DNA of 64,000 bases, taken from Psococerastis gibbosa. Taxonomy: Eukaryota > Arthropoda > Insecta > Psocodea > Psocidae. The notes beneath the pieces were generated by a model. The model was not told the origin of the DNA. It ran no database searches and saw only the letters and a list, made by a program, of their open reading frames with translations. Location: contig OZ020489.1 of NCBI GenBank assembly GCA_963971405.1, positions 26,128,290 to 26,192,289 on the forward strand, read 5' to 3'. The position numbers were made by a program, and so were the translations under genes. How positions within the stretch are numbered: the first letter of the stretch is position 1; each line of letters begins with the position of its first letter. Positions 52,581 to 64,000 of the stretch are shown piece after piece.

Positions 52581-53824
52581 TGAGTACTGTAAAAGTCGGC
52601 ACCGTCGGTTCGATGATGGAGGTAGGTACATACTGTATATATATATATTTTAATAATGCATTAGTATATTTTAAATGGACATAAGGAAAAGAACCCAATT
52701 TTTAGATTACGCGTATGCATGAATAAGCGCCAGTAAAAGCTTGTCAACATACAAAACCTATAAAACCCATTATAACTTCAAAGTAAATTGACATGCTTTT
52801 AATGGCGAAAGTTCAAAACACACAGTCACAGCTGGAATATTTGTGAGCCCTTGGAGGGAAGCTTAGGGCCATCCCAAATCCCAATCCATGAATCGTTAAA
52901 ATCCCATTAAGGTCAGCATATGTCATTCTGTCCCTGGATATCAGGGCGTTCCTTTATGACCCTACTTTCAATAAAATTTGGAGGAATTCCTAAAAAAAAT
53001 ATTTGAAGCCAGTTTCTGTTCACAACGATGCGAATTTTGTTAGAGGAGCTCACGCACTTACAGTATGAATTTCATAAAAATGACTATGCTGGGGTCTCTT
53101 TTTCCAACCCATAGGTAACACAGGAACTCTTTCTCACTTACAGTAAAGGAACAGCATGTTGTTAAGTCAAGTTTTAATTAGGGGATTATTTAAACATTAA
53201 AAATGTTTATTTATGATTAGCTGTGTGTTTGTTTTGGGTATGGGTGTAATTATAATAATTATTTGAGTGCAAAGACAGGCAGCTATAAACAGATTAAAGG
53301 ATAAATATCTCGACTCTGTGACCATCGATATCATGAGACTTAGTCAGTTTGGTACTTTATGGAGACGAAAACCAGGTAATGTTCTCCTATATGGTAAGCT
53401 TATGTATTATAGACCCCTGGATGGCATAAGTAATGAAATGCAGGCAATTGTTTATATCCAAAGAGCGAAACTACGATTATCATGAATAATTGATTTCTCT
53501 ATAAAAAAGTATTTCAATGCAGGTTGCATTTTAACACTATTTTTGGGGTTAAGACAATTTTGCCCAACCGGGACTTAAACCTGGTTTGTCTGGCCAGTCT
53601 GGGTGCCTGGATTAAAAGGGGTCAGTCAAGAGCCCAACTGTTTATCCCACCAGTACGTTACTAGAGACATTGGTGTTTGGGATACCTGCCAACATACATA
53701 CATACAGACGGATTTAGCAAATTAATATATTGAGATAAGGTGACCTATCGGATGACTTTAAAAAAAAAAAAAAAAAGTAAAAACTTCGAATATACAAAAA
53801 GACATGTGATTGTATGTTAAATTA
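52581..53824. other. Upstream DGK intron, nothing recognised
   Basis: No exon or repeat border is seen; there is an A run at about 53759-53776. Confidence 0.35.
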
Positions 53825-54044
53825 TAAATAAATAAAATTGACTTTTTGTTGTTCTATTAATAAGCCAACCTAGCGGAGTTAGGGGTAAAAAGCCCTCTCA
53901 TACACTCAACTAGGATGACCCGGGATCGCCTCCTTTACAAGACCTCCGAAGCATGGCCAAAAAATGTAGCCAGTGTGAGACTCGAACCAACAACCTTTCG
54001 GGTGAAAGTCGGAATCTGTACCACTACTCTACAGGTCCTGAATA
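53825..54044 (-). mobile_element. tRNA-derived SINE, copy 5
   Basis: It is a full-length reverse copy with AAGCCAACCTAGCGGAGTTA, GAGACTCGAACCAACAACCT (B box complement) and CCACTACTCTACAGGTCCTG (head). Confidence 0.9.
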
Positions 54045-55315
54045 AATTGTAGAGAAACACCCCTACATTCGACTACTGTCTCAGTGATATACCACGTACC
54101 ATTGCTACTGCCAATGAAATTTAATTTCTTAGACCTATAAGGATTCTCCCCCTATTGTTTCTTAACAAAAAACCCAACACATTCATTTCAAAACCTGAGC
54201 CCTCCTCATTATAAAATATTTCAAAAGAGAAAAGAAGAAAATTGAGACTCCTGACTCTTGATTGTAAAGCAAGGGAAACAAAGCCCAGCTATGTAATGTA
54301 ACGGATATTCTTTCTCTGGCTTTTACCACACAATGGCGTCTTTATAAGGGAGCTTTTTCTTTGAAAGGTGTAAGTGGTCCTTACGCCTCAATTGCTTTAC
54401 ACACTCCCCCCCCCCCCGACACTTTCTCTTTATTACCATGGCACGAAAATGTGTAGGGGCAAAGTGAAGAATTTTCAATCTTCAAAACAATTTGACGTTG
54501 TTTTTTACTTCCTTCCTGTAAAAGAAAGGGTCAAGGAATGCAAGATTTGCCATTTGTATATACTATCCGTAAAACCTACTCACCTGACAAAGAATTTTTT
54601 TATTAACGTTTTACTGGCATATAATAATTTTATGTCAAACTGCAAAGAAATCAAGATAAACTGAGAAACACTCCAGACCAAATGTCCACATTTTTCTAAT
54701 ACAGATAAAAGGGGGTAATTTTGAAAGTTTGACATGCGTTATTAAATTTATGACTTAGACTCTCCAAAATCGGCCTAGAAGGCGGGGGTTCTTTATTTTC
54801 TAAAAATTAAGTTAAGGTTAAAATCAAACGGTATCGATGGTGGCCGGTCCTCAAAAATGAAATAGAAATACCGAGAATAAATCATGAAAGTGATCTTGAT
54901 GGAATAAACGCTTAATGAGGAAATGAGATCACAGGTTTATTTAATTTAAACTTATCGATTATCGGTAACACCTTTCCATAGGAATTACACTTTTATTATA
55001 ACTTGCGATACCACCTGATAACTTATTGTGTATGGCCTATTAGATGCCTACTAATGTACAAATGCATTAAAACAACATAACGGATTACAATGATAAGTAC
55101 TAAGCCCTAGTATAATTTGTTTATTATATGTATTAATTTAGATTTTTGCGGTTCTGCAAATAAACCTAACACTTTTTTTTTTTTAATTTTTGACAAACTG
55201 CTTTGCTAGCCTAGATTACAATTTTTACACCAAACACCTAGTCACCCATTATGCACTGTTCTCCCTCAAAACAATTAAGGTACATCATACAGGTACAGCA
55301 CAAGACCGTATAAAG
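54045..55315. other. Upstream DGK intron, nothing recognised
   Basis: No exon or known repeat is seen. A C run at about 54408-54417 lacks the family A context. Confidence 0.35.
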
Positions 55316-56085
55316 AACTAGTAGAATTCGGGCTGAAGGGCCGTAGTCGAAATGTATCTTGGAAGTCTACGCAGTTTCACTGAAGATGTCAACCGCAGAT
55401 GCTGACGAAACGTTTGGAAGTTCGCTTTCATTTCGACCACGGCCCATCAGCCCGGATTCTACTGGTTCTTCATTCGACTCCGGCCGTGAAAGCCTTTGCT
55501 GTTACATGACCGTATAGGTGATGAAACGAGCTGCCAACATGTAGCCCGAATCAATCTTGATAAGGGGATAGATCACATCCTTTGGACAATGCAACCCGGA
55601 TATATAATGTAAACATGCATTGTGTTGCTACTAAGATAGATATTGTAACGAACATTGATTGACTGCTCCCAGGCACACTATGTAGTATGGATGCATCAGA
55701 CATTTAGCTTGAGCCTTTCCAGTTTGAACAATCGCGGCTGTACTAGCCTATCATTACAATTTTTAAGGATTGTAGACAGCAGTAAAGAATCAGTAGAATC
55801 CGGGCTGATGGGCCGTGGTCGAAATGAAACCGAAATTCCAAACGTTTCGTCAACATCTGCGGTCGACATCTTCAGTGGAACTGCGTAGACTTCTAAGATT
55901 GTATCTTGGAGGCTCAGCAGCAACTGTGTGGGCAGGGGGATGTGCTCTGATATTTATACTAAGCTGCGGGGTGGTGGGGGTGGACGCGGAGTCTTCATCA
56001 CCCCTGATTGGCTCCCTACAACCTCAACCTGGTTTCATTCGACCCCGGCCTTGAAAGCCTTTGATGGTATTACATTGTCGACATC
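55316..56085. repeat. Inverted pair of a retroelement-like repeat with CTGAAGA...GACGAAACG core
   Basis: Plus-strand 55318-55510 and minus-strand 55915-55790 share CTACGCAGTT, CTGAAGATGTC, CCGCAGATG, GACGAAACGTTTGGAA and CATTTCGACCACGGCCCATC. Each also contains its own hairpin (CGGGCTGA.GGGCCGT and complement). The tail CGACTCCGGCCGTGAAAGCC recurs at about 56038. The core resembles sequences found near Penelope-like elements, with a partial hammerhead-like arrangement (inference). Confidence 0.55.
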
Positions 56086-56679
56086 GTTACAAAATCAAAT
56101 TTGGTACGCGGATACGCGGATCACCCCTAACTTCGTCAGCACTTTTTCTTTTTTCTTTGACTACTTGCATGCCTACGCATGTCATTCATTTTAGTCTATT
56201 CAGAGAACAATTTTGTACTTACATAACATCATAGGATATTTTTAATTTTTGGTGTTGCGATTTCTCCACAAATTTTACAATGCTTAAAAATTTAGTCCCC
56301 AGTAATTTTCATGAAATAATTACAACGCGACAAATTAAAAATACATATAATACGTGCATATGCATATGTTGCACGAAATATTATTTTAGAATTTGAAAAA
56401 CTACATGCATGTACAGTGCATACAGGAACAGTACATGACCGGATACGTAATGAAACGAGCTGGCAACCAACATATGGGTACAGCCCGAATTAATCTTATA
56501 GATAGAAGTGAAGTTGTATATACAGCAATACAAGGAAAGTATACCGGATGGGCGGGTCCCATAAGACCTACAAAGATGATATGACAGCACCTAACGTCAA
56601 ATACTAGCAACACAGGGTTGAATGAAAATTGAATTTCATAAAACCTATTTTTTGTTTTTTTGTTTATCAAATATAAGTT

Positions 56680-56755
56680 GAAATATCGAAATCGAAAATG
56701 TCAAACAACACAAAGCTATTCTTATTACACCAACATATAAATAGGAAATCAATAT
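56680..56755 (+). repeat. Family A 3' end, diverged
   Basis: TATCGAAATCGAAAATGTCA and ACACAAAGCTATTCTTATTA with a TATAAATAGGAAATC end follow the family A terminal order. Only about 75 bp remain. Confidence 0.55.
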
Positions 56756-57009
56756 TGCACACAAATTATCCAATAAATTAGCGGTAATGAAATGAAAATC
56801 GACTTTATTGACAAATAAGCAAAAGGCAAACAATAAGTCTATAAAGTCTTCTTTCATGCTAACCCTAAAATCCAAAAATATTCTATTATTCAATTGATAA
56901 GTGAAAAGTTAAATAGAGAAGGAACAAGAGAGGAAGAGTGGGGGAAAAAAAGAAGGGTAAAATATATACGTATACTTACAGTATGTACTGTATATGCACA
57001 GACTCGTAA

Positions 57010-57230
57010 AATAAAATAAAAATAAATAAATAAGGACTTTTTATTGTTTCTATTACTAAGCCAACCTAGCGGAGTTAGGGCTATAAAGCCCTCTCTTACA
57101 CTCAACTATAAAAGGCCTGCTTTACATGCCCTCCGAAGCATGGCCAGCAGAAAATGTAGCCAGTGTGGGACTCGAACCAACAACCTTTTGGGTGACAGTC
57201 AGAGTCTGTACCACTACGCTACATGTCGGA
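57010..57230 (-). mobile_element. tRNA-derived SINE, copy 6
   Basis: It is a full-length reverse copy with an ATAAATAAATAAGGACTTTT tail, B box complement GGACTCGAACC and intact A box complement CCACTACGCTA. A dispersed repeat (57236-57365) follows at once. Confidence 0.9.
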
Positions 57231-57365
57231 CACGAAATTGGTTAGCTTACGCCTGCTACATTGTGTACCAGTTTGGCAACGGCCATAATTAATACGGAAA
57301 CAATACCAATGTCCAAAAATATCAATGAGGTCGTTAGCAGGGCAAGGTTCAGTGGGCCACTAAAG

Positions 57366-58235
57366 TAGACCAAAAACACCTTTAAAGAATACATTGTATA
57401 GGTATATTCCATTTCCATTCAATTTTCAATGAAACTAAAAAGGAGGAAATAGGTGTGTAGCCTATGTAGTCAATAGATATAGAATTACTTATTTTCTGTG
57501 TTTTTGCAATTAGAAAAATTGGTAGCGTCGATCATGAGAAAAACGGTAAGGTACCTATGTAATAGGATATGCCCCTCACTTGCTATATTTTTCGTAACTA
57601 GGATCCTGCGGGCCTACCATGCCGTAACTAATTATTCTTGGTGTTGAAAATGTAAACAAACCAAGTTTAGAATGCAAAGTGCCAATCAAATTTTTTTTAC
57701 ACGTTTAACTCCTCCATAAGTTATTCTTTAAACAGCATAGTAGACCCACTGGTAGTTGGATATTATTGCAAATCGATTCTGAATATTTTAAATTATAAAA
57801 ATGTAGGCTAATAAATATTGGAAAACTGCACGGTGCAAATGTTTGAGGTATCGTCGTGGAATTCAGGCAGCCAGGGGAGTCAGGCGGGTATAGCATAAAA
57901 CCATCCCAGCAACTCCCATAAAATTCTCGAGAGGTCACACCTATTGGTTTTTTTTCAATACATGGCACGTCTAAACGTCAAAACCAGTTTACATCTCAAA
58001 ATTTCAATTTTCGCGACTCACATTTTTTTAAAAGGGGCAATGCATTGCTGTCGCTCACTTACAGCATTACAGCTGACAAACTCTTTATTATTTTTGACAG
58101 TACCGCGGGGGGTAAAGACAAAGAGGGAAGCCATGTCCACCGCTCAGTGGTATCAAAAAGCTTTTATCCACGACTCACACCCCGTTTTACCTCCTGCTGA
58201 ATAAGCTAACACTTTCTGGAAATAATAGGAGACGC
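57366..58235. other. Upstream DGK intron, nothing recognised
   Basis: No exon or repeat border is seen. Confidence 0.3.
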
Positions 58236-58680
58236 GACAGCTAAAAATGTAGGGCAACCTTATCATTCAGGAGTTTTAATGTTGGAACTCGCACAGAAAA
58301 AGAAAAAACATCAGGACAACTGGCGTGCGATAGAACATTTTAAACTAAAAGACACAATAAATTAACTAAATTTTGAGAAAAGATTCAGTAGAACACTATT
58401 CGTTGAAAGATTCTTTCCCGTGACAAAACGCTCTTACCATTTAAAACGAGGCCTATTTCAGAGGGTTTTTGTTGGAACTCGCACAGAAAATGAGAAAAAC
58501 ATGGACAACTGAGAATGTTTCTGCACTAAAAGACACATTTAAATACATTTTTGGAAAGAACTCAGTCGTTGAAAAATTCAACCGCGAGACAAAACTCACT
58601 TAGCATTTAAAACGTTGCCTATATATTTTAAACGAAATATTTTGGCGGGAACCAACACTGCGAAGCGTAATAGAAAGGCC
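58236..58680. repeat. Two to three diverged tandem units of about 200 bp
   Basis: GTTGGAACTCGCACAGAAAA recurs at 58281 and 58471, each followed by GGACAACTG, CTAAAAGACACA, CGTTGAAA, GAGACAAAA-like sequence and CATTTAAAACG. A third, weaker unit may start at about 58640. Confidence 0.75.
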
Positions 58681-59412
58681 ATGTCTACTGTTCACCTGCC
58701 TCAAAATTCAAAAGTAGTGCAAAGAGGGTCACAAAAAAAAAACTCGTTGAGTGTCGACCCTTAGCCACCCTAATGTATGTTATGCATTACAAAGGGAAAG
58801 TAGAAACAATGGGGAGCGAGAAGAAAGCGTGGGAGGTGTGAACATAACCTCAAGTCAACACCCAGACTTGTACGTTGTTTATGGCCAAACAATAGCAGAC
58901 ATTCAGAAACGGACGGCCGGCCGTTGGCGTTAGCAATAACTTTTTTCAGCAAACAATGCCCCAGCTAGTATAAACAAATCTCCAAAGTTACTAAATCCGT
59001 AGCAGACGGCCACAGTTCACACACGCAGGATAATAACAATATTTATGACTCAGATAGGGAGAGAAATTTTCATTCGGAGTAACTCCACTGCGATAAGTCG
59101 TTCACATTTAGTAAATGTGCAGACACCTCGATTTTGGACAAAACAGTTCTAAACAAACAAAATATATTGCTGAGATGTATTCTACTTCAAAAAGAGGAAA
59201 CCTTCAAAGTTATAAATATTATCGAAAGTTTTATAGTTTATTTATAAAAAATAAATAAAAAGACACAGATTTTCCAACTTGTCAAAATACGCGTCATTTT
59301 GGAAGATGCGTTACGTTTACACAAATTTCCCAATATGGCCACCATCCGTCAAATGATACAACTAAGAAAATCGTCGCAGACATTTTTGAGAACTTTTCTT
59401 AGCAAAACAAAA
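58681..59412. other. Upstream DGK intron, nothing recognised
   Basis: No exon or repeat border is seen. Confidence 0.3.
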
Positions 59413-59547
59413 GACCAACAGACATTTCGTAAAAAGCACATTTTTGGTTCCTGGGACCTCAAAAAGTGAATATCCGTTGAAATCTCGGAATCGAAAATTT
59501 CGAGCATCACAAAGCTTTCCTTATACTATAGTATTAAAAGGAAAGCA
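59413..59547 (+). repeat. Family A 3' end only
   Basis: It runs from GACATTTCGTAAAAAGCACA to the terminal GGAAAGCAA with the hairpin partly lost. It is strongly 5'-truncated. Confidence 0.8.
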
Positions 59548-60599
59548 ACAATTGAAATATATGAGATCTTTTAGGGACCCGCCTGAAATCTCATACATCA
59601 CATACACCCCCAATATACGATACTTTTTTTTCTTCATTTTTTAAAGTAATTATTTGAAGAAGAAAAAACATTAACTGAAGAAAAAAAATAAAGCATATCG
59701 GGATTTGTACCTATATTTTGTCTTCAGTCTTGCTCTATCAGGGTATCAGTTTATTTTTATTTTCTTCAGAAGACCAAATACCTTAGGAAATGTTGATTAC
59801 AGACAGTGGCGTACATAACTTCGGCATTCATTTTGTATGCCACCCTCCGGGGTCGTCTCTTATTTTTTTAATTAAAATAAAAAGCAACATTCATTTACAA
59901 GTGTTAACCTAGAAGTCAAAATACTGCGTATACAAAACATAGCTTGTAGTTTTTGCGCCCATTTCATGCAAAGATAAGTATTGCTGTTGCTGATAACATC
60001 CCGAATAGAGGAGTGGACCAGAAATAGGATACTCTACCAGTCCTCAGACCTAGGCCTAAATTGGACTGTCGTGCCACAGCGTTTTTTCTAACTTTAGCAT
60101 CACTGTGCTGCGCTAGGGGATAGAAGAATATAAAAGTATAACGGTTAATAGTTGGAGTTAACATGGCTGAAATCACGTTCAGCGGTTGCTGTAATGTTTA
60201 TGGGGAACACAAACTACGGCCAACTAACTCCATTATGATTTCCGCAGAAATAATTATATAAACTTTACGACCCTCTGAACAGCCGAGATTGATCTCCGTT
60301 TCTTTCGCCAAGCTTCAATCAGCGTCTTAAACACTGCACCAACTGCTGACAGTGATTATTTAGGGAAAGTATATAGTCGAAACTGATTGATTTGTAGATT
60401 TAATGATGTTCTGAATTAGAACCCTGCCATAACCGAGTGCATGTATTGGCCTCAGTCCAATTTTTTCTTGATTATCTCTTAAGGATAAAGGCTGCAGTAC
60501 AAATATCACATTTGTATTCTAGAAATGAAACAAACTACTTATGGCGCGGGCTAACGAAATCTGGATTGTTATCCTTTTTGTATGACGGAAGAGCAGAGC
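59548..60599. other. Upstream DGK intron, little recognised
   Basis: CAGTGGCGTACATAAC at about 59805 looks like a hAT-type terminus, but no partner end was found. Otherwise nothing is seen. Confidence 0.35.
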
Positions 60600-60956
60600 A
60601 ACATAAAGAACCAGTCCGAGTGTACTCGAACATGGTTTCCAATTTATCAAAATTAGCAGATAGATAAAATGAATAATTTCATGGTAAACAAATTTTCCTA
60701 TGGTTAAATTTCCGATATCTCGGGGGGGGGGGGGGTGTCCACCTGATGTCACTGGAGGTGAGTTAAATTCTAGATAGGTCAGACCAACACAATACCACAC
60801 AGTAATAATGGCAGGGCACGCAATGCATTACAATGCATTTTCTATCATTTTTTCAAAAACCTTTTTTCTTGCACAAAACCAAATAATTTTCTGGGAAAGC
60901 AACCTGTCCGGTTTCGTTACTCAATTGAACACCTAAAATATGCCAGAAGGTAGAAA
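60600..60956 (+). repeat. Family A 5' half
   Basis: It starts AAAGAACCAGTCCGAGTGTA and includes a G run of 14 beside TGATGTCA (mutated CRE), stopping at GGTAGAAATC. It joins directly to the second copy of the 157-bp repeat. Confidence 0.85.
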
Positions 60957-61113
60957 TCAAGTCTTACACATTGCAGCATAGCAGAACGGATACCTGAACC
61001 CGGTCAAAAGCTCTGTACTTAGCTTGTGCAGGCTACACTTATCACTGGGTTTCCCCACCAAATTGCGTACTTCTCTTGTGCAGGCTACACTAGCAGCCAT
61101 ATTGATAACGGTC
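60957..61113. repeat. 157-bp repeat, copy of 6268-6424
   Basis: It has the same orientation as the copy near the left end of the window and differs at a handful of positions. Both copies start precisely at AAGTCTTACACATTGCAGCA, which defines the left border. Confidence 0.85.
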
Positions 61114-61130
61114 TGCAGCCCCGGGATGGG

Positions 61131-61475
61131 TTAATTAAATACCATGTCACGTGATGGGATTAATTCAATTGTTTAAAATAAAAGACAAGCAAATTTCCGA
61201 TTTTTGATGTTGGTTTATAATTATAATTATAATTTATAATCCGTAATATATTAAATCAAAATATTAGAACTTGTTTATTTCTAGGGCAATGTGTGTTTAT
61301 ATTTGCTATTTATATTTGCTACGGCAGCGTCGCGTCAGTTCGGTTGTTTAGCATTGCCAACATCACAATTTAAAAATTCTGAAATTTGCTTTCCATTTAT
61401 TTTAAACAATTGAATTAATCCCATCACGTGACATGGTATTTAATTAACCCCGGTATTATAATCGCCATGATCAGG
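61131..61475. mobile_element. Long inverted repeat bounded by the GGCGATTATAATACCGG end
   Basis: TTAATTAAATACCATGTCAC and the following GTGATGGGATTAATTCAATT, about 65 bp in all, are mirrored at about 61385-61450. The right end continues CCCCGGTATTATAATCGCCA and GATCAGGCT, the terminus shared with elements at 36616 and 50755. The left terminus is missing. Confidence 0.75.
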
Positions 61476-61671
61476 CTACTGATGGAGGACGTGTGTAGTA
61501 GTATCAAGCACGGAGTGTGGCGAATGCACAATTTGCGCGAAACAATCTAAACATTGCTCCGACCAATTAGGAGGTCATAAGAAGAGGTCAATACAGTTTT
61601 GACATTTCAGTGAAAATGGTGGACCACCGCTGGATGCCTCACTGTTAGTTTTAATTTTTTTTTTAATTTTC

Positions 61672-62178
61672 CTTTTTGCTTTCCAATCTATATGTAGTTG
61701 GCCTATAAGGAAAGCATTGAGATGGTCGAAATATTCGATTTCGATATTTCAACGGATTTACACGTTTTTAGGTCCCAGGAACCGAAAATAAAACGAAATG
61801 TCTGTCTGTCTGTTCATCGATTTCCGGGCAAACTACTCGGTCGATTTTGATGAAATTGAGCATGTAGGTTCACAAAAATCATACCTCGGGACCATTTTAT
61901 TTTTATTTTGGGCTAACTCAATTTGGGGGGGGGGTTATTCTCAAAAAACTACAAAAAAAACTAAAAAATTATTTCTCAAAAACGGCTCCGGCGGTTTTGC
62001 GGAAAAATAGTTTTTTTTTTTAAATAGAATTTACCTCACCTCCAGTGACGTCAGGTGGACACCCCCCCCCCCCCGAGATATCCGAAATTTAACCATATAG
62101 GAAAATTATCTACCATGAAATTACTCTAATTGATAAATTAGAAAGCATGTTTGAGTAAACTCGGACCGGATCTTTTAG
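61672..62178 (-). repeat. Family A element with internal deletion
   Basis: Both ends are present in reverse (TTGCTTTCCAATCTATATGT and AAGCATGTTTGAGTAAACTC). The middle third is missing between CGGTTTTGCGGAAAAATAG and ATTTACCTCACCTCCAGTGA. TGACGTCA and a C run of about 14 remain. Confidence 0.85.
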
Positions 62179-62449
62179 TTCAATTTGTGATATTATATAA
62201 AATTGTACTATTTATTATGGGTTTAACTGTAAGAGTGGGCAGAAAAGCCCAAAATGCACTCATATGGAAAGTAAAGACAATTTTCTTTTTTCCTTCCCGC
62301 CACCGGTATTGCGTTGACCTCCTAAATTTCTGGCATAGTTATACTGGAGAGCAATTCGTCATTTTCCATGAAAATTGCGCCTTTTCTATTTTTGTACATC
62401 CTGAACCAAACTATGGAGTAGGATGCGACCTAGTGTGATTTCATTTGAA

Positions 62450-62750
62450 TTTAAAAGAAATCGTAAAAGCCGATTCTGAGAAAAAAATATTTTCGGTAGT
62501 TATTTGGGGGATTTTGGGCTATAAAACTCCCCAAATGAAGTTACATAAAAAATGAAAAAAATTCCCCGGAGATTATTAACCTACCTATACATGCCTAATT
62601 TCGACAAATTCTTTGGAGCAGTTTGGCCAAAAATCGAGTTACAGACCGACATTTCGTAAAAACAACTTTGGGGCCTCAAAATTATTTAAAAATCTAAAAT
62701 ATCGACCATCACAAAGATTTCATTATGCGTAATAAATAGGAAAGTAATAA
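62450..62750 (+). repeat. Family A relative, diverged 3' half
   Basis: TTTAAAAGAAATCGTAAAAG, ACATTTCGTAAAAACAAC and ATCGACCATCACAAAGATTT occur in the family A order. It appears to belong to an older subfamily. Confidence 0.65.
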
Positions 62751-64000
62751 TCTGTAGTCTATTTCGTCAAACCAGTCTTGGTGTCTCAATTCTTTTTCTA
62801 AAATGCAGCGGAAACCCCACAATATATATTTTCTCCTTTGACTTCCGTCTTCAGGAATTCTATTCATAGGGTTCATTGAACCTACTAATGTGCGAATATT
62901 TAAAGCATTACTATAATATAAAAAATCCCTTTCGCCTCTGGCCGATAGGGAGATTTCATATAAGCATCGACCCCACTTCGCAGGGCAGCGGTTTCTCCTT
63001 CCCTTACGAATGATAACATATTCAATATGACTGTCATATTGCACTATTAAAGTACACTATATAACATTTCGCACAAGCACCGACCCCGCTTCTCCATTTT
63101 AAAACGGTATGTAGACGACTGTGAACTTTTGTGTAAGCATCACATTATTTCTATTTTGACTGGCCTCTATCTTAAAAACATTCATTTGTCATATTACGTG
63201 TTAATTTTTATTATCGCCACATTTTATTCCTTCCTTCTACAACCACTATACCCTGATATGATTTTTTTATGGTTTTACTCGGCCGCCATCTTTAAATCAA
63301 ACGGCAGATCAGGCTGTCATACAAACTGAATTCAAAACATTGGTATGATTAATTTTGGGCCAAGTTGCATTAAAATTGATATACATAAATTTATTTAAAC
63401 ATTTTGAACGGGGTGGGTTTAGGCTTTCAAGTTTTCAAGAAATTTTCCGGAACATTGGTCGCCGTCTCAATAGGTAGATGAACTCTCCCTTAAAATACAT
63501 TTATTCCAGCCATTTTTTCCATTGCCGAGAGGCAAACGCATTTTAGTCTTCGTTTAAAAAATAAAGGAGCCTTTGTAATGCAATTTTCCTCTTAAAAATA
63601 ATTAATTTGATTTCATTAATTTTATTTCTAATTTTCAAAGCAGTAAAAAAGGATTAATAAAACAATCTGGAAATTAAGGCCCGAGCTTTAGTGTATATTC
63701 TATTTTTTCGCTTCGCCTCCAGGAGTTTATGACAATTTGCTGTATTTTCCAACTCGGCGAATTTCCCAGAATATCCGCCTGCATTTGACTTTGTTCACAT
63801 CAACACTGTGTTGAATAAAACGGAAATGATTAATTTTCAATAGTGTAGTAATAAAGTCAAAGGAACCAAACGCCAGACAGGGGAAACTTATAGTAAGGGG
63901 AGGCCATGATGCTAAATGGGGATTTACTCGAGCGTCATAGAGACCTGTTGGGTTTCAAAGCTTAGGTGTTAAAAAGAAGAAAATGTTATATAAAGTATAC
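62751..64000. other. Upstream DGK intron, mostly unrecognised
   Basis: A minus-strand frame (63044-62709) is of unknown origin and holds SARGERDFLYYSNALNIRT; the nearby plus-strand AGCATCGACCCCACTTCGCA and AGCACCGACCCCGCTTCTCC are related direct repeats. The reverse copy of the 49-kb repeat lies at about 63230-63500. No PH first-half exon is visible. Confidence 0.35.

Noticed and set aside
52218..52698. Overlapping long frames on both strands (Leu/Phe-rich minus, Lys-rich plus)
   Set aside because: They arise from a GAA/GATGAA microsatellite and have no start context or family resemblance.
53267..53485. 72-codon plus-strand frame
   Set aside because: It was examined as a possible exon or nested gene, but has no conserved motif or splice context and is on the wrong strand for DGK.
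62709..63044. 111-codon minus-strand frame (SARGERDFLYYSNALNIRT)
   Set aside because: Neighbouring direct repeats suggest an interspersed element; I could not tie it to any protein family.

Overview
This window is animal nuclear DNA, almost certainly from an arthropod and possibly a sap-sucking hemipteran. It is AT-rich and packed with interspersed repeats, with two intron-containing protein genes of clear animal type. The hemipteran guess rests only on general resemblance of the repeats and is weak. Splice sites follow GT-AG, and reading frames were checked exon by exon across every junction.

Layout. (1) About 187-2606, plus strand: the 3' part of a cytosolic 5'-nucleotidase III gene (NT5C3 family). 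Five exons encode the catalytic core; the first exon(s) lie left of the window. (2) About 2.6-10.7 kb: a repeat-rich spacer between two convergent genes. (3) 10721-51578, minus strand: a type II diacylglycerol kinase (DGK eta/delta orthologue). Twenty coding exons join in frame to 4470 nt (1489 codons plus stop). In order they encode the second half of a PH domain, C1a, C1b, the split catalytic domain, a long low-complexity linker, the accessory domain, a DGK delta/eta C-terminal region and a SAM domain. The promoter, the start codon and the first half of the PH domain are beyond 64 kb. (4) 51579-64000: sequence upstream of the first visible DGK exon, probably part of a very large intron, filled with repeats.

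Mobile DNA makes up most of the rest. It includes a tRNA-derived SINE (six clear copies), a dispersed non-coding element with terminal hairpins, an internal G run and a CRE-like site (about twelve copies), 5'-truncated LINEs (RNase H type and RTE type), hAT-like miniature elements, a 2.1-kb element with 32-bp perfect terminal inverted repeats, and a large set of foldback elements with GGCGG termini and 3-bp target duplications. The foldbacks are the most unusual part. They share modules in different orders, are layered like an onion, and several retain the start of one reading frame (MASWDM...).

The two genes are not obviously linked functionally: one removes phosphate from nucleoside monophosphates, the other phosphorylates diacylglycerol to phosphatidic acid. 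Points of interest in the genes are decayed tandem copies of the DGK C1b exon, an SGDG instead of GGDG nucleotide-loop motif in the kinase, and foldback elements sitting within about 25 nt of two DGK splice donors.
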